Positions 21,838 through 33,530 of a stretch of 64,000 bases of DNA are shown one piece after another. Both the position numbers and the translations under genes were made by a program. The first letter of the stretch is position 1, and every line of letters begins with the position of its first letter. Source of the stretch: Sarcomyxa edulis (lineage: Eukaryota; Basidiomycota; Agaricomycetes; Agaricales; Mycenaceae); NCBI GenBank assembly GCA_009761415.1, contig QUOL01000020.1:124001-188000 (forward strand). Direction: 5' to 3'. The notes below the pieces were generated by a model that saw only the letters and a program-made list of their open reading frames with translations, did not search any database and was not told the origin of the DNA.

Positions 21838-22232
21838 GGAAAAACAGCACCTTTCGAGGTATACGTCTTGGGCTATGGGAGGTTGGAGTTACAGTCGTCA
21901 GCAGTCGTCTGATAAGACGAATACAGTATGCAGCTTGGCAAGCGTGCGAAATTGGAAAAATGGATCATAAAAATTGTCCAGCTGAGGCTGCTAAAGTTCT
22001 AAGTATACAAGTGGAGCAGAAGGGGAGATATCAGATGCAAGTGGCATCTTGAGTTGATGCTGTGTATGGTAGACCGACTCGGACAGAGACGCGTCGGTTT
22101 CCTCGGGTATCACTATTAGGAACGAAAGTATATATTCACGTGCGCGGGAGCTCGCCCTCGGTCGTGGCAAGACAGGCAAGTGGTTATGTAGAAGACGTAC
22201 ACATCTCAGCAGTGGAACTATACGCATGTAAA
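21838..22232. other. intergenic
   Basis: Promoter of the permease (-) and 3' region of the RING protein (-). No gene or repeat noticed. Confidence 0.4.
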
Positions 22233-23222
22233 TCAATTCCCCACATACATCTTCCGCAAATGTTTGACACTTCCAACCTGATCGCAAACAGGACACTGTC
22301 CTGTGCGTTTGTAAACCTGGCGTATACATCTTCGAGGGAATTGATTAGTCGATTTCACTGAATATGTTGTCTCAAGAACACGTACTGGGTACAGAATATA
22401 TGCCCACAAGCAGTCGAGCAAAGTGATGTATCATCTTGGGGATTTCTCTTGCACAACGGACACGAGAACTGGACAAGACCCGGCGAGATAGGCTGAGTAC
22501 GAGCTATCTCTTCGCTTTCATCCGAATTCAAGATCGACTCAGCGGAACTCACACTGACCTACGTCCATCGAAAAACGAATCAATTTGAGTATCATAATGA
22601 GGAAAGGAGCCACTCACCACATCGCTTTCCCAGAGGTCTTCTTCATCTTCGAAATCATACTCATCGAATTCTTCCCACTCGCCATCATCGTCCGAGATAT
22701 TGTTACCATCGGGATCACTATCCACACTGGTACCTCCAATTTCCGCTGGGTATCGCAGTTGAGCCATTTTGTCTTCCCATCCTTCTTCCTGCTCAAATTC
22801 ATGGTCATCTAGATCTTCATCGTCACTGTCATCCCGGTGAACAGCAGCATATTCGACATGCTGACCGTCTGAAGTCAGTACTGCCGTCGTTGAGTATAGC
22901 GAGAGCAATAGGAACGTACGATCCTGAGACCCGCAGCGCTTTCAAAACTTATTCGACACGCTGCGCAATAGTGATGATTTCTTGAGTACGTATAGTGCTG
23001 TGAGAAACAATCAAGGATATATATGGGTGTATTCGAGGAGTGAGAAGGAGAACACACATTGCGAAGAATGTTCTTATTCAAGAACCTACGATCACAAGTA
23101 TCACATCCAGGGTGATTAGAGGAGAGATCAACGTGTTCAGTGCGAGCTTCGAGGGTAGGGAAGTAAAGATCACAGAGAGAACAGTAGGAGTCAGTGGAAT
23201 AGACGATGTCTGGGTTCGGCAT
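22233..23222 (-). CDS. C2H2 zinc-finger and RING-finger protein, putative E3 ubiquitin ligase
   Basis: Exon 1 starts at 23222 (MPNPDIVYSTDSYCSLCDLYF) and carries two C2H2-like fingers (YCSLCDLYF with EHVDLSSNH; GCDTCDRRF). A second exon adds YCAACRISF, completed across the next intron by VHGQH if the donor is GTTCCT. The middle is strongly acidic (runs of Asp/Glu). The C-terminal exons give FSCPLCKR, STACGHIFCTQ and GQCPVCDQVGSVKHLRKMYVGN, a C3HC4 RING. RING fingers recruit E2 enzymes, so ubiquitin ligase activity is inferred. Under the best splice the position of the sixth zinc ligand reads Tyr (FCTQY). Several junctions are uncertain, so exons are not listed exactly. Confidence 0.7.
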
Positions 23223-23821
23223 TTTCTAAAGGTCAGAGAGTGTCGTTGGAGAATAACAAAGTATACGGAGCATGCCTTATGGACTGACCTGATAAATATT
23301 CTCCTATAAACCTCCTTTTCGTAAATACAGCTCAAAGCTTCTCCTACGCGTTCTCCTATGATTCTCCTAATTTCGACGTGTCTTCGTCCAACTTAGACAT
23401 GATGGATGATGTTCGAAGTTCGCATCAGCTTGCATTCGACCTATAAGAGCTCGGGAACGTGAAACGACTTCTGCAAGAAAAAACCTGTGTCGCAATTGGC
23501 ACGAAAGTGTATAGCGTCGACTACGAGCGGTTTTGTCGCTCTGATTTTTCTGGATCCGCAGAAACCGATAGATATAGCATCGAGGTAGAGATTCAGAGAT
23601 GGAGGCTTGAGGAAAAGGCTCGGGGAACGCGTCGCGGATGTATTCGCACTAGCCACGTGGACCCCTATTTGTCCGGAAGCAAGGTCCAGGAAAGCAGTAG
23701 TTGTACAAGTCAAACGACAACTTAGGTGTTACAAGGCACGCAGGATGAAAAATACAAGTGTATCACAGTACTATACAACTCAAAAGAATCTTAGGGTAGC
23801 TTTCAAACAATCACACTCCTC
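23223..23821. other. intergenic
   Basis: Promoter of the RING gene and 3' region of the SDR gene; short open frames on both strands show no family features. Confidence 0.4.
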
Positions 23822-24819
23822 TCAAACAACAAAGCCCTGCGGGAAAAGAAACATCAGACCGACAGAAACACGAGTATAAAATGATAATTACACACCCCAT
23901 TGATCCTAATGTTCTGACCATTAACCCACTGCGCCGCCGGGCTCGCAATGAATGCAACCGTGGGCGCAATTTCCTCCGGCAGCCCAAGCCTACCATTAGG
24001 ATTCTGGCTCTCGATGAACTTGATGACTTGTTCGGGTTTGCCGTTACGGAAGAGCGGCGTATCGACAGGCCCTGGAGAGATGGTGTTCACAGTAAGACCA
24101 CGAGCGCCGAGATCCTTCGCTAGGACGCGAGATATCTGTTCGATGGCGCCTTTTGAGGCGACGTAGGAGAGAACATTTGGGAGGATGCCGGAGGCGGCGG
24201 TTAGAGAGGAGGAGAAGAAGATGACACGACCCCCCGCTGAATTTTATGGGAGGTTAGTACATATATATTCTCGTATGTGAGGAGATAGAACGTACGTGAA
24301 GGAAGGATGGAGGCGGCGGCTTTTGTGAGGAAGAGGGGACCTTTGACGTTAGTCTGGATATGCTGATCGAAGAAAGCTTCATCCGTATCAGCAAGGGCCT
24401 TGCTGCCCATGATACCAGCGTTGAGGACAAGTATGTCGAGTTTGCCAAAAGCCTTTACGCATTCGTCCAATAGGTGCTGACCTCCTGCGGTCGTGGATAC
24501 ATCGGCTTGGACGGCGACTGCCCTTCCTTTTTGAGAGGCTTTGATCTCGTTGACGACCTCTGCTGCTGCTTTGGCGTCGTTGACATCTGCATTGTGGCGT
24601 AAATTCGATGCCACAGGTATGTAGGAATGAAACGTACAGTTGACAACGACATCTGCACCTTCAGCGGCGAGACGTTTGGCAATGGCGGCGCCGATGGAAC
24701 GAGACGAGCCAGTACTATTATGATTATCAGCTAGGCTCCGTGAACATCATAGACGAGGCTTATACTAACACGATGGCAACTTTTCCAGCGAGCGAAGTAG
24801 TGAGGTTAGACGTCGACAT
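23822..24819 (-). CDS. short-chain dehydrogenase/reductase (classical SDR)
   Basis: NAD(P)H-dependent oxidoreductase. Exons in transcript order: 24819-24770, 24714-24638, 24586-24296, 24236-23896, 23836-23822; 257 residues, phases close. Rossmann motif VTGSSRSIGAAIA, cofactor-specificity region VVVNYVNDAKAA, VLNAGIMGS (NNAG equivalent), the catalytic serine strand RVIFFSSSLTA, the YVASKG active-site Tyr-Lys, and SPGPVDT. The tiny last exon encodes GFVV, giving the usual SDR ending NIRINGGFVV; reading through its intron instead would give an atypical tail. The substrate cannot be told; the sequence type resembles beta-ketoacyl reductase or versicolorin-reductase-like SDRs. Confidence 0.92.
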
Positions 24820-25481
24820 AATACTGGTGGAAGTAGGAGGAGGAAGATACAGATCAAGATGTTAGTCGACATAGGCATCGTCTACCTACTTTTATACGTC
24901 CAGCTGGGCTATATCGATGCACTACACAAAGACTGGATCTCCCTGTATGCCGAAAACTCATTACAAACCTCAAAATGACGATTATGAGCGGCAGCCTTGC
25001 AGCCTCGGACATCGAGTGGGCCACACGAATATCAGGAGGTAACGTAGTTTTTTTCTGACAGCATGCATATTCTGCTTATGCAGACGGAGAAGAATTGAAG
25101 CGGGGAAGCAGTGTATCAAGGAGAAGCTGATTCATTGGACGAAAGAGCGACTGTGAAAAGCAAGTAGAAAGATGAGTCCAAAGAGGTAGCCTGAGGCACG
25201 CCGGTCAAGCCGCTGCGTTGAAAGCCGAATAAATTTCAAAAGCCTCAATTTCTATTGCCAAACGCATGTTAGATGGTATTGTGTAAACTGACGAGGAGTA
25301 CTGTAGATGCTTAAGTAGCATACGCCTACGTATATATAAATGTGAGGTCAAGAATAAATCCAGCAAGAAAAGAAAAATATGAGAATACAAATCATTGAAT
25401 GATGTCGACGTCCGTAAGGTTGAACTTGGAATCGAGTGAGTGAGTAGGAGTCTCTAAAACGTCGGGATCCTCCTGGGCCTA
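24820..25481. other. intergenic
   Basis: Promoter of the SDR gene (-) and 3' region of the oxysterol-binding protein (-). No gene seen. Confidence 0.45.
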
Positions 25482-27619
25482 TTATGACACCAACTCGGCC
25501 GTGTCAGATCCTTCTATACAGTACGCAGAGACCTCCTGCAACTCCTCCTCGACGGCTTTACGGCCTTCCGCGGTTAGTGTGGGATAACCTGCATCGATGT
25601 TCTTTTCGAAATACCGTGGAACGAATCTAGGAAGGACACGAGAACATGATCATTGATTAGTACACCAAAATCAAGGAAGAGGGAAATCGCAAAACTCACT
25701 CGATACCCTTCCTCTTCCTCTCAGCAGCCTCATCTCTCTGCCTCTGCTCGATATTCACCTTCTCCTTCGTCGCCTCCCCAAACTCCTTACTCACCAACCG
25801 ATTCGTAACATTCTCCCATAACTTCCTACTCTCATGCGGTAGCTGTCTCTCCAACGGCCGTACCGCTTTCGGAATGACCTTCAGCGTCGATAAATCGATA
25901 AGCGTAGCGTACTCGGACGCTGTGGCCGATATATCGACTTTAGAAGCAGCTGCAGGGATCGAAGAGGTAGTCGGAGTAGTCAAAACAGCATGTGATGGGT
26001 TTGGAGAAGATGCCACCGAGGATGTAGCAGCGGGATAAGAACCAGCCCCGACACGACGCCAGCGAACTTGACTCCGCCATGATCCATCGAATACAGCAAC
26101 AATACGTGATTGTGGAACGTCTTTGACTTTCACCCATTGTTCGTGTTCTGTCTCGCCCTCGTGATACGTGTGGATGACACCTTCTAGTAAGAATCGGGCT
26201 CGACCAAGCCAAGACTTGACGGGAGGTTAGATTTAGGAGACAAATGCGCAGATGCTCAGGTGGAACGTACCTCTTCCTTGTAGTCAATGATGGTCCTGAA
26301 CTTGATAGAGCCCGGCTTTCCACCAGTACATGTGATGACAGTACTCTCTCCAACGGTTACATAGAAGCTTCCCCTGAGAATCCCATTCACAGATGCCACA
26401 GGATGCGTAATGTTATACCGCTCTCCTTCTCCCGGCCCTCCCGTGATATTCACAAACAAACCTTTGTTAAAATGACCTGGAGCAACACGCAGCGTCGTTC
26501 CAGAGACCTTGGCCGAAATCTGATCAATCCCAGAAAGCTCGAGGTGTCGGGTAGGACAAGTAGCGAAATACGCCGAGACGGGAGGGTGGTGTGATATCTG
26601 TTCGGTCACGTATACGATACGTAGGCGAGATGCGTCTGCCGGGATACCATCATCATCTGAGCTGCTTCTGCTACCCACGTGGGCAAGGCTGAGGTTCGAC
26701 ATCTGGGCTTCGAGATTGACATCGACGAGGGGTTGTTGAGGGGACGTGGGGGCTGTGGACGGGCTTTTCCCGCCTGCTCTGGATAGAAGGCTCACGCCGC
26801 TTTTGGCGCTTTTGGCGCTCTTTACGCTCTTGAGGCTTCTAACGCTTGCAGAGCTGGAGACAATAGACTGAGCGGCGACGACTGGGTCAGATGTGGGTGC
26901 TGCTGTGGTATAGATTACGGGGATTGGGGTTGGAGACTGGGATGGTCCGGCGGGGTCTGCGTTGACGTAGGCGACGGGAACGACGTCCCAGTGTGCGCGG
27001 AAGTGTTCTCCGAGGACTGAGTTGTACGGTTTGCATACTTTGCCGTGCTATAGACAAAGGCCCAATACAAGAGACAAAAATAAGTGGTTGTGAGCGTGGG
27101 TCTTTGAGAGAAATGGAAACTGACTACAAATTTGAGGTCCTTTGTGAACACGAACCTGAGAACTGCCAGCATTCGTTCGAAGGGGTCATTAGAGTCGTTG
27201 ATACTGGTATAAACCGGTTAGTAATTTGGTAATAGAAATCTAGGCAAGTTACTCACGCAGCGAATAGATCTGGTCTGTCCAGATAATGCCTGCGAAGCGA
27301 CGTCATGATACATTCCGAGTCGATGTAAAGAGCAGCAAACGAACCAATATTCTAGATTAGGAATGGGCTCCAATAACGATGCTGGCAACGAGAGGCGCCT
27401 TTGGATAAGAGAGTATTAGAGAGATCCAGAGAACATAGAAGCAAATACGACGAACATGGCAGCAATGTCCTTTACTCCCAGACATTTCTTCACTAGCTGG
27501 ACTATCATCTTGAGCTTTCCACCTTCGCCATGATCCCCCGTATCCGGGACAGAAATTGGAGGCCCAGGAGCGTCCTCGTCGTGCACATGGTCGACTTGTT
27601 CTGGTGGGATAACTGACAT
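25482..27619 (-). CDS. oxysterol-binding protein (OSBP/Kes1-type lipid transfer protein)
   Basis: Lipid exchange at membrane contact sites, typically sterol against PI4P. Starts at 27619 with an acidic N-terminal stretch, then LVKKCLGVKDIAAM, RLSLPASLLEPIPNLEYW, RPDLF, DPFERMLAVLRFVF, KPYNSVLGEHFRAHWDVVP, the family signature EQISHHPPVSAY and GSFYVTVGESTVI. After an intron near 26260 it continues GRARFLLEGVIHTY, AVFDGSWRSQVRW, SRKLWENVTNRLVSKEFGEATKEK, EQRQRDEAAERKRKGIEFVPRYFEK and a short tail, stopping at 25482. No PH domain is present, so it is a short Kes1-like member. An extra Ser-rich insert of about 90 residues separates EHFRAHW from EQISHHPP. Two junctions (near 27455 and 27350) need GTTCGT donors. 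Confidence 0.92.
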
Positions 27620-29098
27620 GGAAGGGGGTCGATTGAATAATAGATTTGATGAGAATTAGGGATGTAGAAAGAAAAGTATGAAGCAAGCTTTGGAGAGATG
27701 CGCAGTAAGGCGTAGCAGGGATGGATAGCCCAAGAGTGGAGTTCAGACGAGGGCAGAAGGAAAAGGCCGCTGTCAGAGCCTCAAGAACTGCCAAGCTCAA
27801 TCTGCTCTCTTCAATTCCTTCTTCTTTACAACCACAACCATCAACGCGTCTTACTCTACCATCAAAATCCTGTTCTAACTTTCAAGATACATCCCCTCGT
27901 ATCATGAAGCTTGAAGCTTTCAAGCCTGCCAAATTGACGAGCTTGTGCGCTTGACCTCCCTGAATCGCCTGATCTTAGAAAAGGTCTTGCGCCCATTTAT
28001 CGTCATGCCGTACTTGTTTAGGCCTTATTCGACCGGGGCATCGGGAGAACACATAACCAGACGCCTCTTGATACCTGGGCGGATGCAGCCACCTCCTCTC
28101 CATAGTCTACCCCAGGTTCCAGTCATGCCTGATATAGTGCTTCACGAAGCCGCGAATCTCCACTTCCATATGACATTCCTCAATCGAGTGGACTGCGAGC
28201 CGCTGCCTGCTCTGAGTCTCAGCAAAGTCCGAAGCTTTGCTTCACGCGCCGGGATCGATCTTCGTCTACCCATTAGTTTGGCTGGTGTCCTCACGAGTAC
28301 CTCCGGTGAGATAGCATCACCTCTGAACGTCATTACCTTCTAATTTTGCTATATATATCTAATTCATTGCTAGATCTCGTATGCAGGCACGGCATGGTCT
28401 TTCTGACCATCTTCACTGTACGATGATCCAGCAAAACAGGTTCTGTCTCGGTACTATTTATGATCAGTGGTAGACTTGAAGACCAGGTACTAGTATCCAC
28501 ATCTCGTCGGCCCTCCCGAGCTGTCTCCCTCCATCAACATAAGTAATTATGTCCATGTCCTATCATTGATAGATATGGGCCGGGCTCTGGAGTCTGTGTA
28601 TCGTATTCTTTTCCTTGACTCCCTGGAGGCTTTTGTCCCTACTTCACTGTACAACTAATCATATTGGAACCAAGTTGGAAGTACTACGGCAACAACGGTG
28701 AGGTGGTCACTACGCCAGAAATCTGGCGCCCACCTCTGATTTCAACACATATCAACAACCGCCGACGACTCTTCCATTTCGCACTTGGCAAGATGTTGCC
28801 TTCTCAGTACCAGCCATTCATCATACGCACCACTTTTTGCTCCATTATATGTATTTACATCATTTTAAAAGACTAAACTTTGGTCTACGTTGTTAGAAAA
28901 GATGGTATGCAAGATCATCGATCATATACCACGTCGAGAAAGGCTACAAACCTAATCAAAATGGACTCAATTAATAACAAACCTGCCGTACCATTATCTG
29001 TAGGGATACACGCGCAGCGCAGTTGATACAATGACAAGCAAAAAGATATACATAACATCCGCAGTCTTGATTGTTTTGAGACGGCAAGAGGCAAAAAG
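27620..29098. other. intergenic, one unsupported open frame
   Basis: An ATG-initiated + frame at 28005-28343 (112 codons, MPYLFRPYSTGASGEH) exists but shows no family features and overlaps an equally open - frame, so it is not called. The 5' part should hold the promoter of the oxysterol-binding protein gene. Confidence 0.35.
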
Positions 29099-29197
29099 TG
29101 GCTCTGCCCAGGATCGAACTGGGAACCTTCTGTGTATTGGAAATACGTTGAATCGCACTTTGTGAGACAGAAATCATAACCATTAGAACACAGAACC
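29099..29197 (-). tRNA. tRNA-Val (anticodon CAC), 26-nt intron
   Basis: On the - strand the acceptor stem GGTTCTG pairs with CAGAGCC, discriminator A. D arm CTAATGGTTATGA, T arm with CCCAGTTCGATCCTGGG. Anticodon stem TCTGT/ACAGA with loop C-T-CAC-A, interrupted after position 37 by an intron at 29135-29160. Removing it leaves 73 nt, exactly as in the other two valine tRNAs here. A run of five T follows the 3' end, the usual Pol III terminator. Confidence 0.93.
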
Positions 29198-31975
29198 GTT
29201 GGAAAGAATCGACGGATGGGCATCAAGATCGTTCCGCGTCGCTGCTAGCGCTGACTCTCCGCCTTCAATTTTCTTTTTCGAACTTGTTTCCGTTTTGACT
29301 TCATACAAGATGGAGATGAAAAGCTCAATCTCTGATGGAAGGTTCTAGTTTTTCATTTCTGCCACCCACCGTAACTCTACCTCGCACCCTGACCATCTCC
29401 TGGATCTCGCATCATGTTCAATACTGATGATGTTCTTTGTCTTCCGAGTCAGGGATTCTTGAATCAGGCTGACTTTTACCTTCTACATAGCCAGTGTACA
29501 CCCCTTCCCTGGATGAACCCGACGCATTTCAAAAACCGTGGGGCATACTATCGCCGTACCTTCTCGCGCTAGTGTCAGGTGGATGATACGAATTTGCTTG
29601 GTAGCGTTTTCTAGATCCAACCCACTGGAGAACGAATCTCACGACTGGCCGAGTGAGACAATACTTCATCATGGTATCATGTATATGATCATGATTGGAC
29701 AGTTCCGTCACTCGGACGCCGATATCGATAATCGAAGTATACATGCCTTTTCTGCTTCGTCTTCGTCTCTCGATTGCAACAATCTGTGGCGTGGCCCGAA
29801 GTTGGTCATCAGCGCCAGGGCACTGGATACCTAGGGATCTCGCACCAGACCAGACCGTATATAGACCAACGATATGGACCTTACCTCGGCTTCGATCATA
29901 ATGGCTACTTTGGTGTGCAACCCGCATCTTGCCACCGATTTACCGACAACCCAATATTGGCACATGTGGACCTGCGGACGCGGACCCATTCTCCTAAAAA
30001 CTCACCGCCACGTAATGGAGAAGGTGATTCGCTTTATTGACTCCATCCGTCTTACTTACTTTCTTGGTTAAACAAAATGTGGTGCCTTACCGTACTGTTG
30101 ACATCGATAAAGCTCCACCTGATCTTTATCTCAGTCCATATCGCCAGTGCTTTCCACGCCAGGCGAATCGTCCCACAACTCGAGAAGCTCGTCAATACTC
30201 CTCGGAGGTAAGTAAGATATCTATCTATCTATCTGATTATCTAGAATCCACACCGAGGCACCGGCGCCTGCACTATCTACCAGTGGCGTAGAAACCCTCA
30301 AAGCCTCATGGCTCTGCTGTGCAGTGTATGTCTTCTTTCTGCGTTCGGTTGGGCATTTTCCGGATACGCTATTTTCGTTTCGCCCCTACAATTGGTGTTT
30401 AGAACCTTAATATGATTGTTTTCCTTTCGTTCCGGAAACTGGCTCAATGTCTCATGGCTAGAACCTCGAGCTGCTGAAGATCCACATGCTCGCTGATCAT
30501 CACCACTAACTGCGCATCTCAATCAGGATTTCTCTTTCAACCTCGGTGCGACGTCAGTACCTTGTCTACATGTTCCCTTTACGTCTCTTTTCTGGTCATG
30601 TAGTCCGCCTCGACCACCCATAGTCAGGAAATGACGAACGTCACATCAACTAGCATCGCAAAATCGTCAAAGACACACGAAAATCATGGCTAGTAAGTAG
30701 GTGACGGACCGATTTTCTTTTCCACGGCTACTTGCTTCCCTGGTCCCCCAAGCTGACTACCGAAGTCAATTTATCTTCATTTCAGTGTAAATCATCAATC
30801 GAGCTTGGCCACTATCATCAAATGACCTTGCCCCTCCAGGAACCAGCGACAAGGTCGCTGACAAGTGGGATATATTCGGGGGCTCTCACGGGGGCGCTGC
30901 CGAGATTCCATTGAATTACTTCCCTTCTAGAGACACATGTCCTTCGGCTCTACCTTCGGTTAGTCGCTGGACTCTTTGTGAGTCCTTTCGAATGTGGTTA
31001 TACTGTGGCCTGATTTGCGCCAGACAAGACAGGGTCGGACGCTGCTATCGATGTAACGGATATAGTAAGTGTCTTCGTCGTCTTGAAGTTTCTATATCTA
31101 TAAGTAATGTCCTCTTTTCTGTTACGAGACAAGCCACTCGATGTCGACCAACGGTGGCGTCCAGCCCAAGCGCCTCGGCGCTTTCGTGCGTTTTACGACA
31201 ATTTTGATAGATGAGTACTTGGTTTATGCACCTATTCTCGCGTCGGAATCCAACGACTTCCATCTACCGTAATGATGAATTCTCTTAGCCAATCATTCGA
31301 CAGGAACCCACAGTCCACCGACATCAACTGAAATGTATTGTTACCCCGAGGGCATGATCTTTGTCTTGTCTTGAGTACGGCCGAGCTCGGACCTCGACGA
31401 CTCGGAAGACTTCTCTCAAATGAAAAAATCGAAATCGTCCGACTAGATAATTATGTGAGCACACCTTTCATCGGCGGTCCTTCGGATAGATTCTGCTTTT
31501 CTTTGACAGAGATGTGCAATCATGTCATGACCGAGACCACCGTGGTCATACCTTTTCGAAGAAGCAATGGTCACGGTGAAGGAAGTTCTCAACAAGTACA
31601 ATCGATGAATGTTATCACCTACACGTGTTGGTTATCATTTCATTGACTGTGATACTCTGGTACGGCGAAGGACAAGCGTTGCGGACCAGTGAAAGTTCAC
31701 GATGTTCGTTGGCCATGCACATGTGATGGATACATATCGATTGATGCTAGCGCTACTAATGTAGTGCTACAATGGTAATTGGTGGTGAGATTATTTTTGA
31801 TACAACCTACTTGTGGTGAATAAAAAGTATTCAATGAGGTGTTTTTAGTGCTTCTTCGCAGTGGCTGGGTACCGATACAGCTGGTTGTTGTATCAGTGAT
31901 GTGGCGATAGGTCACCTAAGAATACGATGGATTGCGGGATCAGATTAGCCACCTAGGTTTAGGCACAGGCATAAC
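29198..31975 (+). other. coding-like tract, gene model not resolved
   Basis: Several + strand stretches look like exons: TPSLDEPDAFQKPWGILSPY (about 29499-29575); a piece from about 30083 to 30207 (RTVDIDKAPPDLYLSPYRQC) ending at a GTAAGT donor; 30245-30325 (NPHRGTGACTIYQWRRNPQ) ending at GTATGT; SGNWLNVSWLEPRAAEDPHA near 30435-30495; and KVADKWDIFGGSHGG near 30850-30890. The intron between the second and third is 37 nt with an ATCT repeat. I could not connect them into one frame and do not recognise the family. It may be a real multi-exon gene or a decaying one. Confidence 0.35.
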
Positions 31976-32778
31976 TCACATGCCGTACTTCCTCTTGACC
32001 GCTGCCCACGCTGACGCAGCTCCTGAATTGCGACTGACAAAATGGTTCATGTCTTGCTCCGGTATTCGATTGATATCCACTCGATTCCAGTATCGAGTGA
32101 GGACGTATACAATGTCTTGTGCATCTCCCTCAGAGCCGCGTCTGAATCAAGAGAAGTGTATTGGTGACCTTGCTCGTTGAGCGAGGTTATGGGAAGGGTT
32201 TGAGCGTACATTATCCATGTCTTCAGCTTAGCGCGAAGAAACTCGGAGACCGTCAAGAAGGGGACTTGCTGTATCTTCATCACGGTGGTTTGGTCTAGAT
32301 GACGTGGACCCGCTTCTCCTGCTGGTAGAATCTCGATCTGAACAGAGGCCCTTCAGCGATATACAAGCTTTACGATTGCGAGTACGGCCCTGACCTCTAT
32401 CGCCGGTATAAGCCTGCGATACGTTACGTGCAGGCTGCTGACCGTTAGCGTGACTGGAGGAGCAAAAGGACCAAGTGATCCTCACCGATTTGACCACGGG
32501 GAATGTATCAACGTGAAATCCTCATTCCCAGCTATGGCCTGGCGTACACGTCGAAATGGATGGGCTTGACTCTGTCCACCTTCGACAATGCAAAAAATCT
32601 CCTGCGATAGGGTGAGTAGATTGGTGGGGGTAGTGGAACAAAGACATACGTTGCTGCGCGGACTATTGGCGAGTACGGCCGTCAAGACGCTTCCATAAAA
32701 TGCGTGCGGGATTCCACCGGCACGGAGGAGCACAGAGAGGGCTAGTGCAGCCTCCAAAAGTCTTCGAGTCTCAGACAT
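31976..32778 (-). CDS. nucleotidyltransferase-like protein of an agaricomycete family
   Basis: Exons in transcript order: 32778-32650, 32601-32486, 32437-32395, 32337-32210, 32141-31976; 193 residues, every phase closes. Spliced protein: MSETRRLLEAALALSVLLRAGGIPHAFYGS, EIFCIVEGG, HPFRRVRQAIAG, HSPWSNRSLHVTYRRLIPAIEIEILPAGEAGPR, VPFLTVSEFLRAKLKTWIIRGSE, DAQDIVYVLTRYWNRVDINRIPEQDM and WAAVKRKYG. I recognise this order from a family common in mushroom genomes whose fold resembles nucleotidyltransferases; the N-terminal GS in a helix-strand context agrees, but the usual acidic DxD pair is not evident, so activity is doubtful. Function unknown. Confidence 0.75.
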
Positions 32779-33530
32779 GATAGCACGTAGATAGAGAGGT
32801 GAGTGTCAAGAGGAGGACATGATAGGGTAACGCGGACTGGAAGCTGAAGTAAGTAGTAGAAGGGATCGCGGGGTATGTAATAGACCCGTGAGCGAGGGAC
32901 CCAAGCCTGGAAAAGAACAGGTGTTGATCTTGTTCGTTCATTTCTTGCCGAACGCGGATTTGTCCGATCTATGCACGAAACTAGCACGATTCCGCAACGT
33001 GTTTACGAGTCGAAACGAAGTTGGGTCAGAGATTCGGGATAGTATCACAAAGGTAATCGAGAGGGAGTCTGAAACATAGCAAGGACGTCGATAGAAAGCT
33101 GAGGCCCCCCTTGCATCCTTGAACTGACCAGGTGATTGCGACAGTTGTCGTGGTTTTCATGCCGGTGACCCCATGAGAGATATATAATTTGATTTTAGGG
33201 GTCGATATTCAGAATTGGACGGTTAATTCAAGGTAAAACCAGTAGATCAAGCAGTTACGGGTCAGAAGTGGCAAATAGCAGTGGTTTCATGGTAGGAGAG
33301 CCAGCACAAAGTCTTCAGAGCTCGAGGTGGGTAAAATTAAAAATCTGGGGTATGGAGAAAGGCCGGCAGCGTGGGAATACTTCAGACCATGTGACAGACA
33401 TCCGTTTTCGGCTATGTGACATTTAATTTTTGAATTTCTTGTAACTCGCTCACCTGGGCCCATTTGCCACAAGAACTTGGCTGAGCTTTGCTTTTCCGCA
33501 GGAGACTCGACGGGTTTAGCATTCCAGCGC
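32779..33530. promoter_or_regulatory. divergent promoter region
   Basis: 752 bp between the starts of the nucleotidyltransferase-like gene (-) and MRS2 (+). Open frames here are short and overlap on both strands. No coding signal. Confidence 0.4.

Noticed and set aside
28005..28343. A 112-codon ATG-initiated + frame
   Set aside because: No family features and an equally open frame on the other strand; insufficient to call a gene.
30208..30244. ATCT microsatellite considered as a repeat of interest
   Set aside because: Only four to five units; mentioned only as part of a possible short intron.
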